From contig JAJYJB010000015.1 of assembly GCA_021789735.1 (NCBI GenBank), positions 1-38,428 of the forward strand: 38,428 bases of DNA, written 5' to 3'. This stretch comes from Nitrospirota bacterium. GTDB lineage: Bacteria; Nitrospirota; Thermodesulfovibrionia; Thermodesulfovibrionales; JdFR-88. The notes beneath the pieces were generated by a model. The model did not search any database. It worked only from the letters and a program-made list of their open reading frames with translations, and was not told where the DNA came from. A program made the position numbers and the translations under genes. Positions 23,596 to 32,666 of this stretch are shown here, piece by piece (the stretch's first letter is position 1; each line of letters begins with the position of its first letter).

Positions 23596-24197
23596 ACACA
23601 GGCATAACCGTTTACACCATTGGCCACTCTACGCGGTCTGGCAGGGATGTAATAAACTTGCTGAAGAAGGAAGGGATCAAGGCTGTCGTTGATGTGCGAT
23701 CGGTGCCAAGGTCCGCTTTCAACCCGCAGTTCAATAACGATGTTTTCCCGGTGGAGCTTTCGAAGGAGGGCATAGAATATATATACATGAAGGGGCTGGG
23801 CGGGCTCAGGAAACCGGAAAAAGACTCGGTGAATACAGGCTGGAACAACGCTTCCTTCCGGGGGTTTGCCGATTACATGCAGACGCCCGAATTCGAGCAG
23901 AACATCGGGGAGATCCTGAAGATAGCGGCCCAAAAGAAGGTTGCCATCATGTGCGCGGAGGCTGTCCCCTGGCGCTGCCACAGGCTCCTGATATCGGACG
24001 CCCTTACCGTGCGCGGGGTAAAAGTGGAGCACATAATGGGGGTGAAGGGGCTTCATATCCATGAGCTTACGCCCTTTTTAAGGGCTGAAGGGACGAAAAT
24101 AACCTATCCTGGAGGGGGAATGGCGGGTCCCGGCGGGGAAATTGTGGGCCCCGGAGAGGAAATGGCGGGCAAGACCGTCAAAGGGAAAAAAGGCTGA
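23592..24197 (+). CDS. DUF488 family protein
   Basis: A 201-residue DUF488 protein. Typical motifs are YTIGHSTR at the start, VVDVRSVPRSAFNPQF, a KGLGGLR block, and CAEAVPWRCHRLLISD with two conserved cysteines. The biochemical function of the family is not established; frequent proximity to DNA repair genes has been noted. The GTG start at 23592 overlaps the glycosylase stop (GTGA) and has GGAGG about 8 bases upstream, so translation is coupled. The last 28 residues are a Gly/Glu/Met-rich repeat (MAGPGGEIVGPGEEMAG) absent from most relatives as far as I recall, ending in a basic KGKKG. It probably works with the glycosylase. Confidence 0.88.
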   Translation: MNTGITVYTIGHSTRSGRDVINLLKKEGIKAVVDVRSVPRSAFNPQFNNDVFPVELSKEGIEYIYMKGLGGLRKPEKDSVNTGWNNASFRGFADYMQTPEFEQNIGEILKIAAQKKVAIMCAEAVPWRCHRLLISDALTVRGVKVEHIMGVKGLHIHELTPFLRAEGTKITYPGGGMAGPGGEIVGPGEEMAGKTVKGKKG

Positions 24198-24206
24198 CAA
24201 GTGGTT

Positions 24207-24212
24207 TATACT
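24207..24212 (+). promoter_or_regulatory. -10-like hexamer directly before the patatin gene
   Basis: TATACT ends 5 bases before the ATG at 24218, and no Shine-Dalgarno is present. Transcription could begin at the start codon. No -35 was recognised. Confidence 0.35.
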
Positions 24213-24217
24213 AGTTC

Positions 24218-25147
24218 ATGCGAAGCAGCCTTGTTTCCGCGGCGCTTGTCCTTGTCTTATCCGCTTTAACGGTCCTCGCAGTATCTTGCGCACCCTCAGC
24301 GCCTCCCGTGCAGACTGTGCGCCAGCCCGCGCCAAGGCCCGTGAAGGTGGCGCTTGTACTGGGGGCCGGGGCGGCCAGAGGGTTTGCCCATATAGGGGTC
24401 CTGAAGGTGCTTGAGGAAAACCATGTGCCCATAAACATGGTCTTTGGCGCCAGCGCGGGCAGCTTTGTGGGCAGCCTGTTCGCCTATGGCTACACCCCCT
24501 TTCAGCTCCAGAAGATGGCCATTTCGATAAAAAAAGGCGACCTGGCAGACTATACGCTGCCCGGCAGCGGGTTCATAAAGGGGCAGAAGCTCCAGGATTT
24601 TATTGACCGTGCTGTCAGGCACACGCCGATGCAGAAGCTGAAGATACCTTTCTATGCCGTTGCCACGGACATAAACACCGGCAAAGAGGTGATCTTCGGC
24701 AGGGGAGACACGGGGATGGCCGTAAGGGCAAGCTGCTCCATCCCGGGGATATTCCAGCCGGTCGACATAGGCGGCCAGCTGTACGTTGACGGCGGGGTCA
24801 CCAGCCCGCTGCCGGTGGCGGAGGCAAGGAGGTACGGCGCAGACCTTGTAATTGCGGTTGACATATCTTCGGACATGGATACCGGACGGCCGGACGGCAT
24901 AATGGGCATCCTGTTCAAGACCGTGGACATCATGTATTCGAAGCTTGAGAAGTCGGGCGCTTCGAAGGCGGACGTCCTTATCAGGCCCAGGGTGGGCAAG
25001 ATCGGCTCCGGAGACTTTTCAAAAAGGGACCTGGCCATCATGGAAGGCGAAAAAGCGGCATGGAAGGCGATGCCCGAAATAATGAGAAAACTGAACGCGC
25101 TGAAAGAGGGAAGGCCAGCCGGCTATTCCTTGTCCCTGGCCAGGTAG
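24218..25147 (+). CDS. patatin-like phospholipase, predicted lipoprotein
   Basis: A 309-residue patatin-family serine hydrolase. The N-terminus is a signal peptide ending in LAVSC, with Cys24 as possible lipid anchor, followed by a Pro-rich linker (to about 42). The catalytic parts are the oxyanion loop GAGAARGFAHIG, nucleophile motif G77-A-S79-A-G81, and the dyad Asp in YVDGGVTSPLP. It resembles RssA/YchK-type bacterial patatins. The expected site is the periplasmic face of a membrane, where it may cleave phospholipid acyl chains. No ribosome-binding site precedes the ATG. The 3' end overlaps the convergent MscS gene by 25 bases. There is no operon partner downstream. Confidence 0.88.
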   Translation: MRSSLVSAALVLVLSALTVLAVSCAPSAPPVQTVRQPAPRPVKVALVLGAGAARGFAHIGVLKVLEENHVPINMVFGASAGSFVGSLFAYGYTPFQLQKMAISIKKGDLADYTLPGSGFIKGQKLQDFIDRAVRHTPMQKLKIPFYAVATDINTGKEVIFGRGDTGMAVRASCSIPGIFQPVDIGGQLYVDGGVTSPLPVAEARRYGADLVIAVDISSDMDTGRPDGIMGILFKTVDIMYSKLEKSGASKADVLIRPRVGKIGSGDFSKRDLAIMEGEKAAWKAMPEIMRKLNALKEGRPAGYSLSLAR

Positions 25148-26220
25148 ATCGTCTGAGTGGGGAACGCGAACTCTATGCCGCGCTTTGCGAACTCCTCCAT
25201 GATGGAAAAATTTATTTCCTGCTGTATGTCCATATATTTGTTGTAGTCGCTGCTCAGGACGTGATAGACCGCCTGGAAGGTAAGGCTTGACGCGTCAAAA
25301 GAGAAAAAATGCGCCCGCTCGAAAACCGTGTCTCCGGCGTTTTTTATCGCGGACTCAATGATCTGCGGTATGTCCTTGAGGTCTTTGAGTCCGGTGTCGT
25401 AGGTCACCCCGATGTTGAACTGAATGCGGCGGTCCCGCAGAGATTTATAGTTCCTGAGGCGGGAGGAGGTCAGGTCGCTGTTTGCGAACACGAGGAGCTC
25501 GCCGCTCAGGCTCCTTATGCGGGTCGTCTTTATCCCCACGTGTTCCACCGTCCCCATCAGGTCGCTGCTTATGGTGATAAAATCGTTAAGCTCGAAGGGC
25601 CTGTCAAAAAGTATCACAAAATAGCTGAATACGTCCTTGAGGACGCCCTGGGCGGCAAGGGCGATTGCGACGCCGCCAAGCCCCAGGCTGGCAACGAGCG
25701 TTGAGATGTGGAAACCCAGGTTTTCAAGCAGGAATATGACCCCAAGGGCCCAGACGGCCACCTGTATTACGGGGAAAAGTTTTTCGAATATCTGATGTTT
25801 TGCCTCGTCCCCTTTCTTCTTCCAGTAGAAACCCGCGCTGTGCCTGATGACAGCTATGAAAAACCTGATTGCCAGAAGGGTAAGAAGGACAGCCGCCGCG
25901 ATATTAAAATCTCTCAGGAAAGGCTTGGAAAGACTCAGGCGGGTGACTGCCAGGTAGAAGATGGCCAGATAAGCGATGGGCATCACCGCTTTTTCAATCC
26001 CGGTCACTACGAGCTGGTCTATTTCCGTTTTGGCCTTTTTGGCCCAGGCCCTGAGGCGGTTCAGAAAAACGCGCCTGAATATCCACAGTATGAGAAATCC
26101 GCCAATGATAACGGCAAGGCTTGCCACGTAACCGGAAACGGCATTGCCGGCCAGCCTATATTTCAGGATATTTCCAGCCACCGCGGACCCCGGATGCGCC
26201 ACATTTTTAATTGCCCCCAT
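25123..26220 (-). CDS. MscS-family mechanosensitive ion channel
   Basis: A 365-residue small-conductance mechanosensitive channel homologue. Four to five helices occupy the first 200 residues. The pore helix and family signature follow: LVASLGLGGVAIALAAQGVLKDV, then FSYFVILFDRPFELNDFITI. The cytoplasmic beta domain comes next (TRIRSLSGELLVFANSDL), and the C-terminus is FPTQTIYLARD. These are all expected features of MscS-like proteins longer than E. coli MscS (286 residues). Family role: release of solutes on hypoosmotic shock. Its tail overlaps the convergent patatin gene. An extended -10 promoter lies about 60 bases upstream. Confidence 0.92.
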   Translation of the reverse strand: MGAIKNVAHPGSAVAGNILKYRLAGNAVSGYVASLAVIIGGFLILWIFRRVFLNRLRAWAKKAKTEIDQLVVTGIEKAVMPIAYLAIFYLAVTRLSLSKPFLRDFNIAAAVLLTLLAIRFFIAVIRHSAGFYWKKKGDEAKHQIFEKLFPVIQVAVWALGVIFLLENLGFHISTLVASLGLGGVAIALAAQGVLKDVFSYFVILFDRPFELNDFITISSDLMGTVEHVGIKTTRIRSLSGELLVFANSDLTSSRLRNYKSLRDRRIQFNIGVTYDTGLKDLKDIPQIIESAIKNAGDTVFERAHFFSFDASSLTFQAVYHVLSSDYNKYMDIQQEINFSIMEEFAKRGIEFAFPTQTIYLARDKE

Positions 26221-26277
26221 GATAACTCCCGCCCGGCCGGATCACAAGAAGATCTGACCGGAAAAAAAGCCTTTTAA

Positions 26278-26286
26278 ATTATATCA
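26278..26286 (-). promoter_or_regulatory. extended -10 promoter for the MscS gene
   Basis: TGATATAAT on the minus strand is a perfect extended -10 (TGnTATAAT). No clear -35, as expected for this promoter class. The identical nonamer precedes the SppA-type gene. Confidence 0.5.
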
Positions 26287-26329
26287 GAGAAAGCCGCGCC
26301 AGGGGGGAGGCATGACGCATCCCCGGCGT

Positions 26330-27469
26330 TCAGAAAGCGGTCTTGTTCCTGCCTGATTTCTTGGCGTTATAGAGGGCCATGTCCGCCCGCCTGACCATGT
26401 CGTTCGGGTCCGGGTTGTCCTCATAGGCCGCGATCCCCATGCTCAGAGTGGTCTTCAGGGTGAGCCCTTCGGGATACTTTATCTCCTGCACCGCCTGGCG
26501 CAGCCTTTCGGCAAACTCGGAGGCGCCCTCAAGCGGCGTCTGGGGCAGGATGAGCAGGAACTCGTCCCCGCCGAACCGGCCAATGATGTCAGTCTTTCTT
26601 AGCGAGCCCGCAAGCTCCTGTGCCATGGCCCGCAGCACTTTGTCCCCGGTCTCATGCCCTAACGTGTCGTTGATCTGCTTGAAGTGGTCGAGGTCGCAGA
26701 TTATAAGGGAAAGCGGCTGGCGGTATCTGCCGGCCCTGCCAATCTCGTAGTCAAGCCTCTCCATGATGGCCCTTTTGTTCAAGACCATCGTAAGCCCGTC
26801 CGTTTTTGAAAGGCGGTCGAGCTTTTCTATCAGATTCTGCTTTTCCTCCTCGGCCACCTTTCTGTCCGTTACGTCGCGCATGTACTCGATCACGTGGGAG
26901 ACCTGAGAGCTGGCGTCAAGCAGGGGATAGGTGTAGATCTCCACCCAGCGCGTGCTGCCGTCAGGCAGCAGCAGGAGTTTTTCTTTCGCGCAGGGGTTGG
27001 CGGAGAGCATCGTCTTCTGGACCACGCAGTTGTCGCAAACGCTGTCCTTGCCCGCTATCTCATAGCACCTGCCGGGGCCCGTGAGCTCCTCCACGGAGCG
27101 ATTTTTAAGCGCCGCATACTCGCTGTTGACCTTTATCATCCTGTAATCGCTGGAGAAGATGCAGAAGGGGTCCTGTATGCTGCCAAAGATATCGTTCAGA
27201 AAGCCGGAAGACCTCCTCAGGGCGTCTTCCGTGCGCTTCTGCTCCTTGAGCACAAAGTACACTACAACGGATGAGATAACGGAAGCTATGACAAGGGCGT
27301 CGAGGGCCCCGGCGATGAGCAGGCCTGTGCTCAGCCTGCCAAGCGCCAGGAAGCTTATGCCCGAATCCAGAAAGGCCGCCACCACTTCGGCCGCAAGGAC
27401 GGAACCCCACACCAGGTTCCAGGGGTTCGAGGAGTTGAATTTTTCAAGGAGATTTTTTCTGTCCGGCAT
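26330..27469 (-). CDS. diguanylate cyclase, membrane-bound PAS-GGDEF
   Basis: A 379-residue protein. Two helices (about 15-75) anchor it in the membrane. A PAS domain (about 85-200) contains the cysteine pattern CYEIAGKDSVCDNC, seen in a recognised PAS subgroup and possibly a redox or metal site. A short coiled coil leads to the GGDEF domain (about 215-379) with the intact active site GRFGGDEF. An RxxD inhibitory site (RKTD) lies five residues before it, so the cyclase should synthesise c-di-GMP under product inhibition. Together with the HD-GYP and two PilZ genes nearby it supplies the synthesis side of a local c-di-GMP circuit, though it is not in the same operon. The ribosome-binding site before the ATG at 27469 is weak. 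Confidence 0.93.
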   Translation of the reverse strand: MPDRKNLLEKFNSSNPWNLVWGSVLAAEVVAAFLDSGISFLALGRLSTGLLIAGALDALVIASVISSVVVYFVLKEQKRTEDALRRSSGFLNDIFGSIQDPFCIFSSDYRMIKVNSEYAALKNRSVEELTGPGRCYEIAGKDSVCDNCVVQKTMLSANPCAKEKLLLLPDGSTRWVEIYTYPLLDASSQVSHVIEYMRDVTDRKVAEEEKQNLIEKLDRLSKTDGLTMVLNKRAIMERLDYEIGRAGRYRQPLSLIICDLDHFKQINDTLGHETGDKVLRAMAQELAGSLRKTDIIGRFGGDEFLLILPQTPLEGASEFAERLRQAVQEIKYPEGLTLKTTLSMGIAAYEDNPDPNDMVRRADMALYNAKKSGRNKTAF

Positions 27470-27708
27470 CAGCCGCTGCCCTGCCTTTCCACCTCAGGCA
27501 AAGGGACGGGGCCCCACTTCTGGTGACAAGGCCGGAAAGCATGCATTCGAGCGGTGTTCTCCAATTTCACGTCCATCCCCGCCTCCCAGCGCTATTATAA
27601 AAAACCGGCAGTCCCGAACACAACAGCGCGCGCCGCGCGCTTGACTATGCCCGCCAGTTTGATAGTTTATGGATAACAAAGGGGATTGGCGGTCAAGAGG
27701 AGGTCGCT

Positions 27709-28131
27709 ATGACCGTAAGACAGTTCATGAACAAGCACATAGTATCTCTCCAGCCTTCAGCCACCTTGCGGGAGGCCGCCCTGAAGATGCAGGAGAAAAA
27801 GATAGGCTCCATCATCATCGAGGAGAACTTGAAGATCAAAGGGATACTGACGGACAGGGACATAGCCCTCGCCGTGGCGGCCGAAAAGAAAGACGCAGGC
27901 TCAACATGTGTCTGCGACATAATGGTCCAGGACCCGATAACCGTGGACGCGGACGCGGACATCGATTCCGCCCTGAGGATAATGAACAGGGCGAACGTCA
28001 GGAGGCTCCCCGTTCTTGAAAACGGCAAGCTGGTGGGCGTTATATCCTCGGCCGACGTGGCCCAGGCCATGAAAGACGGGCTGAACCTGTTCATGGAGCT
28101 TGAAGAGACCTACACCAGCGCAAAGGGATAA
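27709..28131 (+). CDS. tandem CBS domain protein
   Basis: A 140-residue protein made of two CBS domains: about 1-60 (TVRQFMNKHIVSLQPSATLREAA, then GILTDRDIA) and 65-130 (CDIMVQDPITVDAD, then GVISSADVAQAM), as written in parts. CBS pairs bind adenosine nucleotides in many proteins. GAGGAGG lies just before the ATG. It stands alone between the divergent cyclase gene and the convergent SppA-type gene, so no partner can be named. The C-terminal tail (LEETYTSAKG) is short. A following A-rich stretch of about 200 bases up to the SppA stop carries no gene that I can recognise. Confidence 0.9.
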   Translation: MTVRQFMNKHIVSLQPSATLREAALKMQEKKIGSIIIEENLKIKGILTDRDIALAVAAEKKDAGSTCVCDIMVQDPITVDADADIDSALRIMNRANVRRLPVLENGKLVGVISSADVAQAMKDGLNLFMELEETYTSAKG

Positions 28132-28342
28132 GAAAAAATAAGGGATATCCCCAAAAAACCGGAGAAAACAAAAAACCCGGGAAAAACCAATCCCCAATCC
28201 CCTTTTTACCGCTCCGGCTCATCCAAAAAAACCGGGCCAGGCCCCGCGGCTTCAGCCTCTCAAAAAAAGTCCTTTCTTAAGGCCGCCAAGCATGCTTTAG
28301 AAAATCAGCGGCGCACGAAAAAAGCTCAAGCGCGGGCGCGGC

Positions 28343-29344
28343 TTACGGGTTCCACAGGTACATGAACCTCACCCCCGGCTTGGGCCAGATGGAGCCCGTG
28401 TAGAGCGAAAGCAGGCCACCGCCCGCCGCTGCCCCGAGGCCCTCGCTTGAGTATATGGTGGGCTTGAACTGCGACGGGCGCGCATATGTCACCACCCGCG
28501 CCTCCTTTATCCCCAGGTGCTTTTTCATGGCGGCTATGGCATCGCCCAGATACGCCTCCCGGTCTATGAGCCCGGCTTTAAGCGCCTGGTCGGCGGTGAA
28601 GATGCGCCCGTCGGCAAGCGACAGGAGCTGCCGCCTTGTCAGGCCTGCGTTTTTCTTCCTGTTTTTGCTTACGACGGCTATGAACCGGCCAAAGAGGTTG
28701 TTTATTATCCCCTGGAGCATCGCTTTTTCCTTAGGGGTGCTCGGACGGAAAGGCGACCAGAAATCCTTTTCCGCTCCGGATTTGTAAGTCTCCTCCCGGA
28801 CCCCCACCTTTGACATAAGCCCTTCGATATCGAACTTCATCGCTATGACGCCGATGCTCCCGGTAAGCGCAGTCGGGCTTGCTATTATCCTGTCGGCCGC
28901 CTGGGCCACATAATAGCCCCCCGAAGCCCCTATATCCATAATATATGCGTACACCGGCACCTTCTTCTTTTTCTTGAAGGCCATTATCTCATGATAGATG
29001 ACATCGCTTGCCGTGACCCCGCCGCCAGGTGAATTTATCCTTACTATGAGGCCCGCGATGTTCTTGTCCGCCTGGGCCTTCACCAGCGCCTCCTTGAAGT
29101 AGGCGACCGGGGAGGGCTGGCCCATTGTCCCTATGCCCCCCTTCTTGCCGCTGAAGGAGATGACCCCGTCCAGGTCCAGAAGCAGTATCTTGGGGCGCCC
29201 CCGGCCTTCGACGAGTGTTTCCTTGAGGGGCTTTGTTTCCGGGGAGATGGAGATGCTGACGCACGATGCTAGCATGAGCAGGACCGGTATGAGAAGCAGG
29301 AAAGAAAAAGGGATTTTTTCTTTTTTTGAGGCCTTTCCTTTCAT
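28343..29344 (-). CDS. sppA: signal peptide peptidase SppA-type serine protease
   Basis: A 333-residue, single-domain SppA (S49 family), of the short Bacillus type rather than the tandem E. coli type. The N-terminus has a basic start (KGKASKKEK), a hydrophobic segment and a lipobox-like LASC (Cys28), so it may be a lipoprotein or a membrane-anchored protein. The catalytic pair is Ser141 in DIGASGGYYVA and Lys188 in EETYKSG, with RINSPGGG (oxyanion region) before and SPTALTGSIGVI between. Family role: cleavage of signal peptides left in the membrane. AGGAG precedes the ATG by about 8 bases. The gene has its own extended -10 promoter and is divergent from selB. Confidence 0.92.
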   Translation of the reverse strand: MKGKASKKEKIPFSFLLLIPVLLMLASCVSISISPETKPLKETLVEGRGRPKILLLDLDGVISFSGKKGGIGTMGQPSPVAYFKEALVKAQADKNIAGLIVRINSPGGGVTASDVIYHEIMAFKKKKKVPVYAYIMDIGASGGYYVAQAADRIIASPTALTGSIGVIAMKFDIEGLMSKVGVREETYKSGAEKDFWSPFRPSTPKEKAMLQGIINNLFGRFIAVVSKNRKKNAGLTRRQLLSLADGRIFTADQALKAGLIDREAYLGDAIAAMKKHLGIKEARVVTYARPSQFKPTIYSSEGLGAAAGGGLLSLYTGSIWPKPGVRFMYLWNP

Positions 29345-29387
29345 GGCGGGCTCCTGGGCGCTGGATTTTACTGTTTAAGCTATTAAG

Positions 29388-29396
29388 ATTATATCA
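29388..29396 (-). promoter_or_regulatory. extended -10 promoter for the SppA-type gene
   Basis: TGATATAAT on the minus strand, identical to the one before the MscS gene; start near 29381, leader about 37 bases. A GGCGGA/TCCGCC inverted repeat (29404-29422) lies just upstream and could be an operator. Confidence 0.5.
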
Positions 29397-29512
29397 AAAA
29401 ATTGGCGGAGGGCATGTCCGCCAGGGGCAGCGCGCGAATTATGAATCTTACATTCGGTCCCCGCAGGGAATAAAATCTTCTTCCTTCTTCTAAAAGGCCC
29501 TGTATTTCGGGT

Positions 29513-29518
29513 TATAAT
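29513..29518 (+). promoter_or_regulatory. -10 hexamer directly before selB
   Basis: A perfect TATAAT ends 9 bases before the selB ATG and no Shine-Dalgarno is present, so the transcript may be leaderless or nearly so. No clear -35. Confidence 0.4.
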
Positions 29519-29527
29519 TACTTTCAA

Positions 29528-31417
29528 ATGCGCTATGTTGTTTTAGGGACAGCCGGGCACATAGACCACGGCAAGAGCACCCTGGTCAAGGCCCTTACCG
29601 GCACGGACCCCGACAGGCTGAAGGAAGAGAAGGAAAGGGGCATAACCATAGACCTTGGTTTTGCCAACCTGGACTATCCGGATGCGGACCTGACGGTGGG
29701 CATTGTCGATGTCCCCGGGCATGAAAGGCTCATCAGGAACATGCTGGCAGGGGCGGGTGGGATAGACATCGTGCTGCTTGTCATAGCGGCGGACGAGGGG
29801 ATAATGCCCCAGAGCCGGGAGCATCTGCAGATCTGCGAGCTTCTTAAGATAAGCAGGGGGCTGGTGGCGCTCACAAAGGCGGACCTCGTTGAAGAGGACT
29901 GGCTGGAGCTTGTGGCCGGAGAGGCCAGGGAGTTCGTAAAGGGCACCTTCCTTGAAGGGGCCCCGGTGATACCCGTTTCCGCCAGGTCCGGGCTGAACAT
30001 AGGCCTTTTAAAGGAAAAAATAAAAGAGATCGCCCTCGAGGTGAAAGAGAAGCAGACCGGAGGGCTTTTCAGGCTGCCTGTGGACAGGGTTTTCACGCTT
30101 AAGGGGTTTGGGACGGTCGTTACGGGCACCGCCCTTTCAGGCACGGTGCGCGCCGAGGAACAGGTCCAGATACTGCCCAAGGGGATTGAGACAAGGATAA
30201 GGGGCATCCAAAGCCACGGCAAGCCCGTTAAGGAGGCGTTTGCGGGGCAAAGGGTGGCCCTCAACCTCCAGGGGGTGGAAAAGGACGAGCTTGAGCGGGG
30301 GGACGTGATAGTAAGCCCGGGCAGGTTCCAGCCGGTTTCCGCCATGGATGTGAAAATAGAGCTTCTGCCCGGCGCGCCTGTCATAAAAAGCGGCGCCAGG
30401 GTGCATTTCCATCTGGGCACTTCGGAGAAGGTGGCCAGGGTCGTCCTTTACGACAGGCAGGAGCTTAAGGGAGGCGAGTCCTCCTATGCCCAGGTGAGGC
30501 TCACCGGCCCGGTCGTGGCCCAGGGCATGGACAGGTTCGTCATACGCCGTCTCTCTCCGCTTGAGACGATGGGCGGCGGCCAGGTCCTTGACCCCAGGCC
30601 CGTCCGCAGGAAAAAAAGCATGGGGCTTGAAGACCTTGCGATATACGAAAAGGGCACGCTCAAGGAAAAGCTCTCCAGGAAGATACTGAGCTCCGCGCTC
30701 AAGTCCATAAGCAGGGCAGAGCTTGAAGGGTGGATAAGGGCCGAGGTAAAGGAGGTGGGCAGGGCCCTTGAGGAGCTGCAAAAGGAAAAAGTTATACTGC
30801 CGGCAGGCGAAGGCTTTTTTGTGCACTCTGGCACCTTTGCCGCATTCAGGCGGACGGCCATGGACCTTGCCGGACAGTTCCACAGGAAAAATCCGCTCAG
30901 GCCGGGCATCCCGAGGGAGGAGTTGAGGGCGGAGCTCAGGGCGGACCAGAAGGTCTTCTCCGGGCTGCTGCCGCTGGTGGGGGAGCTTGTCTCCGAGAAG
31001 GATTCCGTGAGGCTGGCCTCTTTCCAGGCCGCCCTGAGCGGCAAGGATGAGCAGCTGCGGGAGAAGATCATCAGGGAGCTTGAGGCGGCCGGGTTCCAGC
31101 CCCCGGAGAAAAGCGAGCTGGCAAAAAAACTGGCCCTGGACGAAAAAAGGCTTACGGATGTAATGAGGCTCATGGACAAGGAAGGCGCGCTCATAAGAAT
31201 AAATGAGTCCCTGTATCTTCCCGCCCCCGTTTTCCAGCGGATGATCGCCCTCCTGAAGAGTTTTTTCGCAAAAAAACCGGAGATGGCGGTCTCCGAGTTC
31301 AGGGACGTCCTTGGCACCACCAGAAAATACGCCCTGCCCTACCTTGAATACCTGGACTCTCATAAATATACGATGCGGGTGGGGGACACGAGAAAACCGC
31401 TTAGGGGGCTCCAGTAA
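29528..31417 (+). CDS. selB: selenocysteine-specific elongation factor SelB
   Basis: A 629-residue translation factor that brings selenocysteinyl-tRNA to UGA codons marked by a SECIS hairpin. The GTPase part has [12 protein letters not shown], the switch region [23 protein letters not shown] and TKADLV. EF-Tu-like domains 2 and 3 run to about 345, and four winged-helix repeats, which bind the SECIS RNA, fill the C-terminal half. The length is close to E. coli SelB (614). Its presence means the organism encodes selenoproteins. No selA, selC, selD or clear in-frame UGA selenoprotein gene was found in the window. The start codon has a -10 hexamer 9 bases before it. Divergent from the SppA-type gene. 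Confidence 0.96.
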   Translation: MRYVVLGTAGHIDHGKSTLVKALTGTDPDRLKEEKERGITIDLGFANLDYPDADLTVGIVDVPGHERLIRNMLAGAGGIDIVLLVIAADEGIMPQSREHLQICELLKISRGLVALTKADLVEEDWLELVAGEAREFVKGTFLEGAPVIPVSARSGLNIGLLKEKIKEIALEVKEKQTGGLFRLPVDRVFTLKGFGTVVTGTALSGTVRAEEQVQILPKGIETRIRGIQSHGKPVKEAFAGQRVALNLQGVEKDELERGDVIVSPGRFQPVSAMDVKIELLPGAPVIKSGARVHFHLGTSEKVARVVLYDRQELKGGESSYAQVRLTGPVVAQGMDRFVIRRLSPLETMGGGQVLDPRPVRRKKSMGLEDLAIYEKGTLKEKLSRKILSSALKSISRAELEGWIRAEVKEVGRALEELQKEKVILPAGEGFFVHSGTFAAFRRTAMDLAGQFHRKNPLRPGIPREELRAELRADQKVFSGLLPLVGELVSEKDSVRLASFQAALSGKDEQLREKIIRELEAAGFQPPEKSELAKKLALDEKRLTDVMRLMDKEGALIRINESLYLPAPVFQRMIALLKSFFAKKPEMAVSEFRDVLGTTRKYALPYLEYLDSHKYTMRVGDTRKPLRGLQ

Positions 31418-31571
31418 GGTCCGGGCTTTTTTATCAGCACCTGTGATGGGCGGTTTCCGATGGTGCCCGGATGCCGCCAATGCCCATTAGCCCGGCGCGC
31501 TCCTCCGGTGCGCATCATTTCAAAAGTCAACCCCTGGAGCTTGGGGACTGTGGAAAAATATTTCATTCTCC

Positions 31572-31580
31572 TGTTAAAAT
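31572..31580 (+). promoter_or_regulatory. extended -10 promoter for the fab operon
   Basis: TGTTAAAAT matches the extended -10 form, about 37 bases before the fabG ATG. An AGGGGAGG (31597-31604) follows, 13 bases before the ATG, longer than usual. About 130 bases upstream a large imperfect hairpin (ATGGGC/GCCCAT arms, 31446-31487) separates it from selB. Confidence 0.4.
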
Positions 31581-31617
31581 CTACAGTTAATTTTTTAGGG
31601 GAGGTATTTCCGTCGAA

Positions 31618-32358
31618 ATGGATCTAAAGGGACAAGTGGCTTTTGTTACCGGCGGCGCCAGGGGAATAGGCCGGGCGATAGCCGAAGAGCTTGCGGCGCG
31701 AGGCGCAAAGGTCGCCCTTGGGGACCTGAACCCTCAGGAGGCCGGGGCCACCGCCGATGCCCTGAAGTCTGCCGGGGCGGATGCCTGCTCCTATGGGCTT
31801 GATGTTTCAAAGGAGCAGGATGTCGAGAAGACCTTCGAGGCGATCAGGAGCGACCTGGGCAGGCTTGACATCCTTATAAATAACGCAGGCATCACCAGGG
31901 ACGGGCTGCTCATGAGGATGAAGCCGGAGGACTGGGACCTGGTCATAAGCGTGAACCTGCGCAGCATGTTCCTTTGCAGCAGGGAGGCGGTAAAGATAAT
32001 GTCCCGCCAGAGGTACGGAAGGATTGTGAGCATCTCCTCGGTGGTGGCATTCATGGGAAACCCCGGGCAGGCAAACTACAGCGCCTCGAAGGCGGGGATG
32101 GTGGGGCTCACGAAGACCATAGCCAAGGAGTATGCGGGCAGGGGCATAACAGCAAATGCGGTGGCGCCGGGCTTTATAGTTACGGCCATGACGGAAAAAC
32201 TGCCGGAAGAGGTCAGAAACCAGATGCTGGCCTCGATACCCTCCGGCAAGTTCGGGACGCCGCAGGACGTGGCCCGCGCGGTCTCTTTTTTCTGTTCACC
32301 TGAAACCGGTTATATAACGGGGCAGGTCATACACGTAAACGGCGGCATGTACATGTGA
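31618..32358 (+). CDS. fabG: 3-oxoacyl-[acyl-carrier-protein] reductase
   Basis: A 246-residue short-chain dehydrogenase that reduces 3-oxoacyl-ACP with NADPH in fatty acid elongation. Motifs are GGARGIGRAIA (cofactor loop), NNAGITRDGLLMRM (the FabG-typical NAGITRD), catalytic Ser in SISSVVAFMGNPGQ and YSASKAG (catalytic Tyr and Lys), and GYITGQVIHVNGGMYM at the end. The length is standard (E. coli 244). It is first in a fabG-acpP-fabF-rnc cluster, the usual order, and the promoter above probably drives all four. The ribosome-binding site is 13 bases from the ATG; an ATT three codons earlier could be the true start. Confidence 0.96.
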   Translation: MDLKGQVAFVTGGARGIGRAIAEELAARGAKVALGDLNPQEAGATADALKSAGADACSYGLDVSKEQDVEKTFEAIRSDLGRLDILINNAGITRDGLLMRMKPEDWDLVISVNLRSMFLCSREAVKIMSRQRYGRIVSISSVVAFMGNPGQANYSASKAGMVGLTKTIAKEYAGRGITANAVAPGFIVTAMTEKLPEEVRNQMLASIPSGKFGTPQDVARAVSFFCSPETGYITGQVIHVNGGMYM

Positions 32359-32417
32359 CGCCGTGTTCCCGGGAAAACAAAAAAATAAAATAGCATTCAT
32401 CAAGGAGGTAACGCCTA

Positions 32418-32651
32418 ATGGTAGAGCAGAGCGTTAAGGAGATCATAGCCAAACAGTTGGGAGTGGATATCGCGGAGGTAAAGCCCGAGGCATCCTTTGT
32501 GGAAGACCTTGGGGCGGACTCCCTTGACACGGTGGAGCTTGTTATGGCGTTTGAAGAGGGTTTCAACATAGAGATACCCGATGAGGACGCAGAGAAAATA
32601 ATGAAGGTGCAGGACGCCGTGGATTACATCAAGAAGAAAAAAGGCGAATAA
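32418..32651 (+). CDS. acpP: acyl carrier protein
   Basis: A 77-residue acidic acyl carrier protein. The 4'-phosphopantetheine attachment site is Ser37 in [17 protein letters not shown], the standard motif. AAGGAGG precedes the ATG, spaced 9-10 bases. It holds growing acyl chains as thioesters for the flanking FabG and FabF. The C-terminus is Lys-rich (KKKKGE). It lies 59 bases after fabG and 15 before fabF. Confidence 0.98.
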   Translation: MVEQSVKEIIAKQLGVDIAEVKPEASFVEDLGADSLDTVELVMAFEEGFNIEIPDEDAEKIMKVQDAVDYIKKKKGE

Positions 32652-32666
32652 TTTAAAAAAAGCCAG

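Noticed and set aside
27470..28342. Possible CRISPR-like or repeat array in A-rich gaps around the CBS gene
   Set aside because: Only short A-rich motifs recur; no repeat-spacer pattern of uniform length exists.
30137..31480. Long minus-strand open frame opposite selB
   Set aside because: selB is unambiguous and complete; the antisense frame is a shadow.
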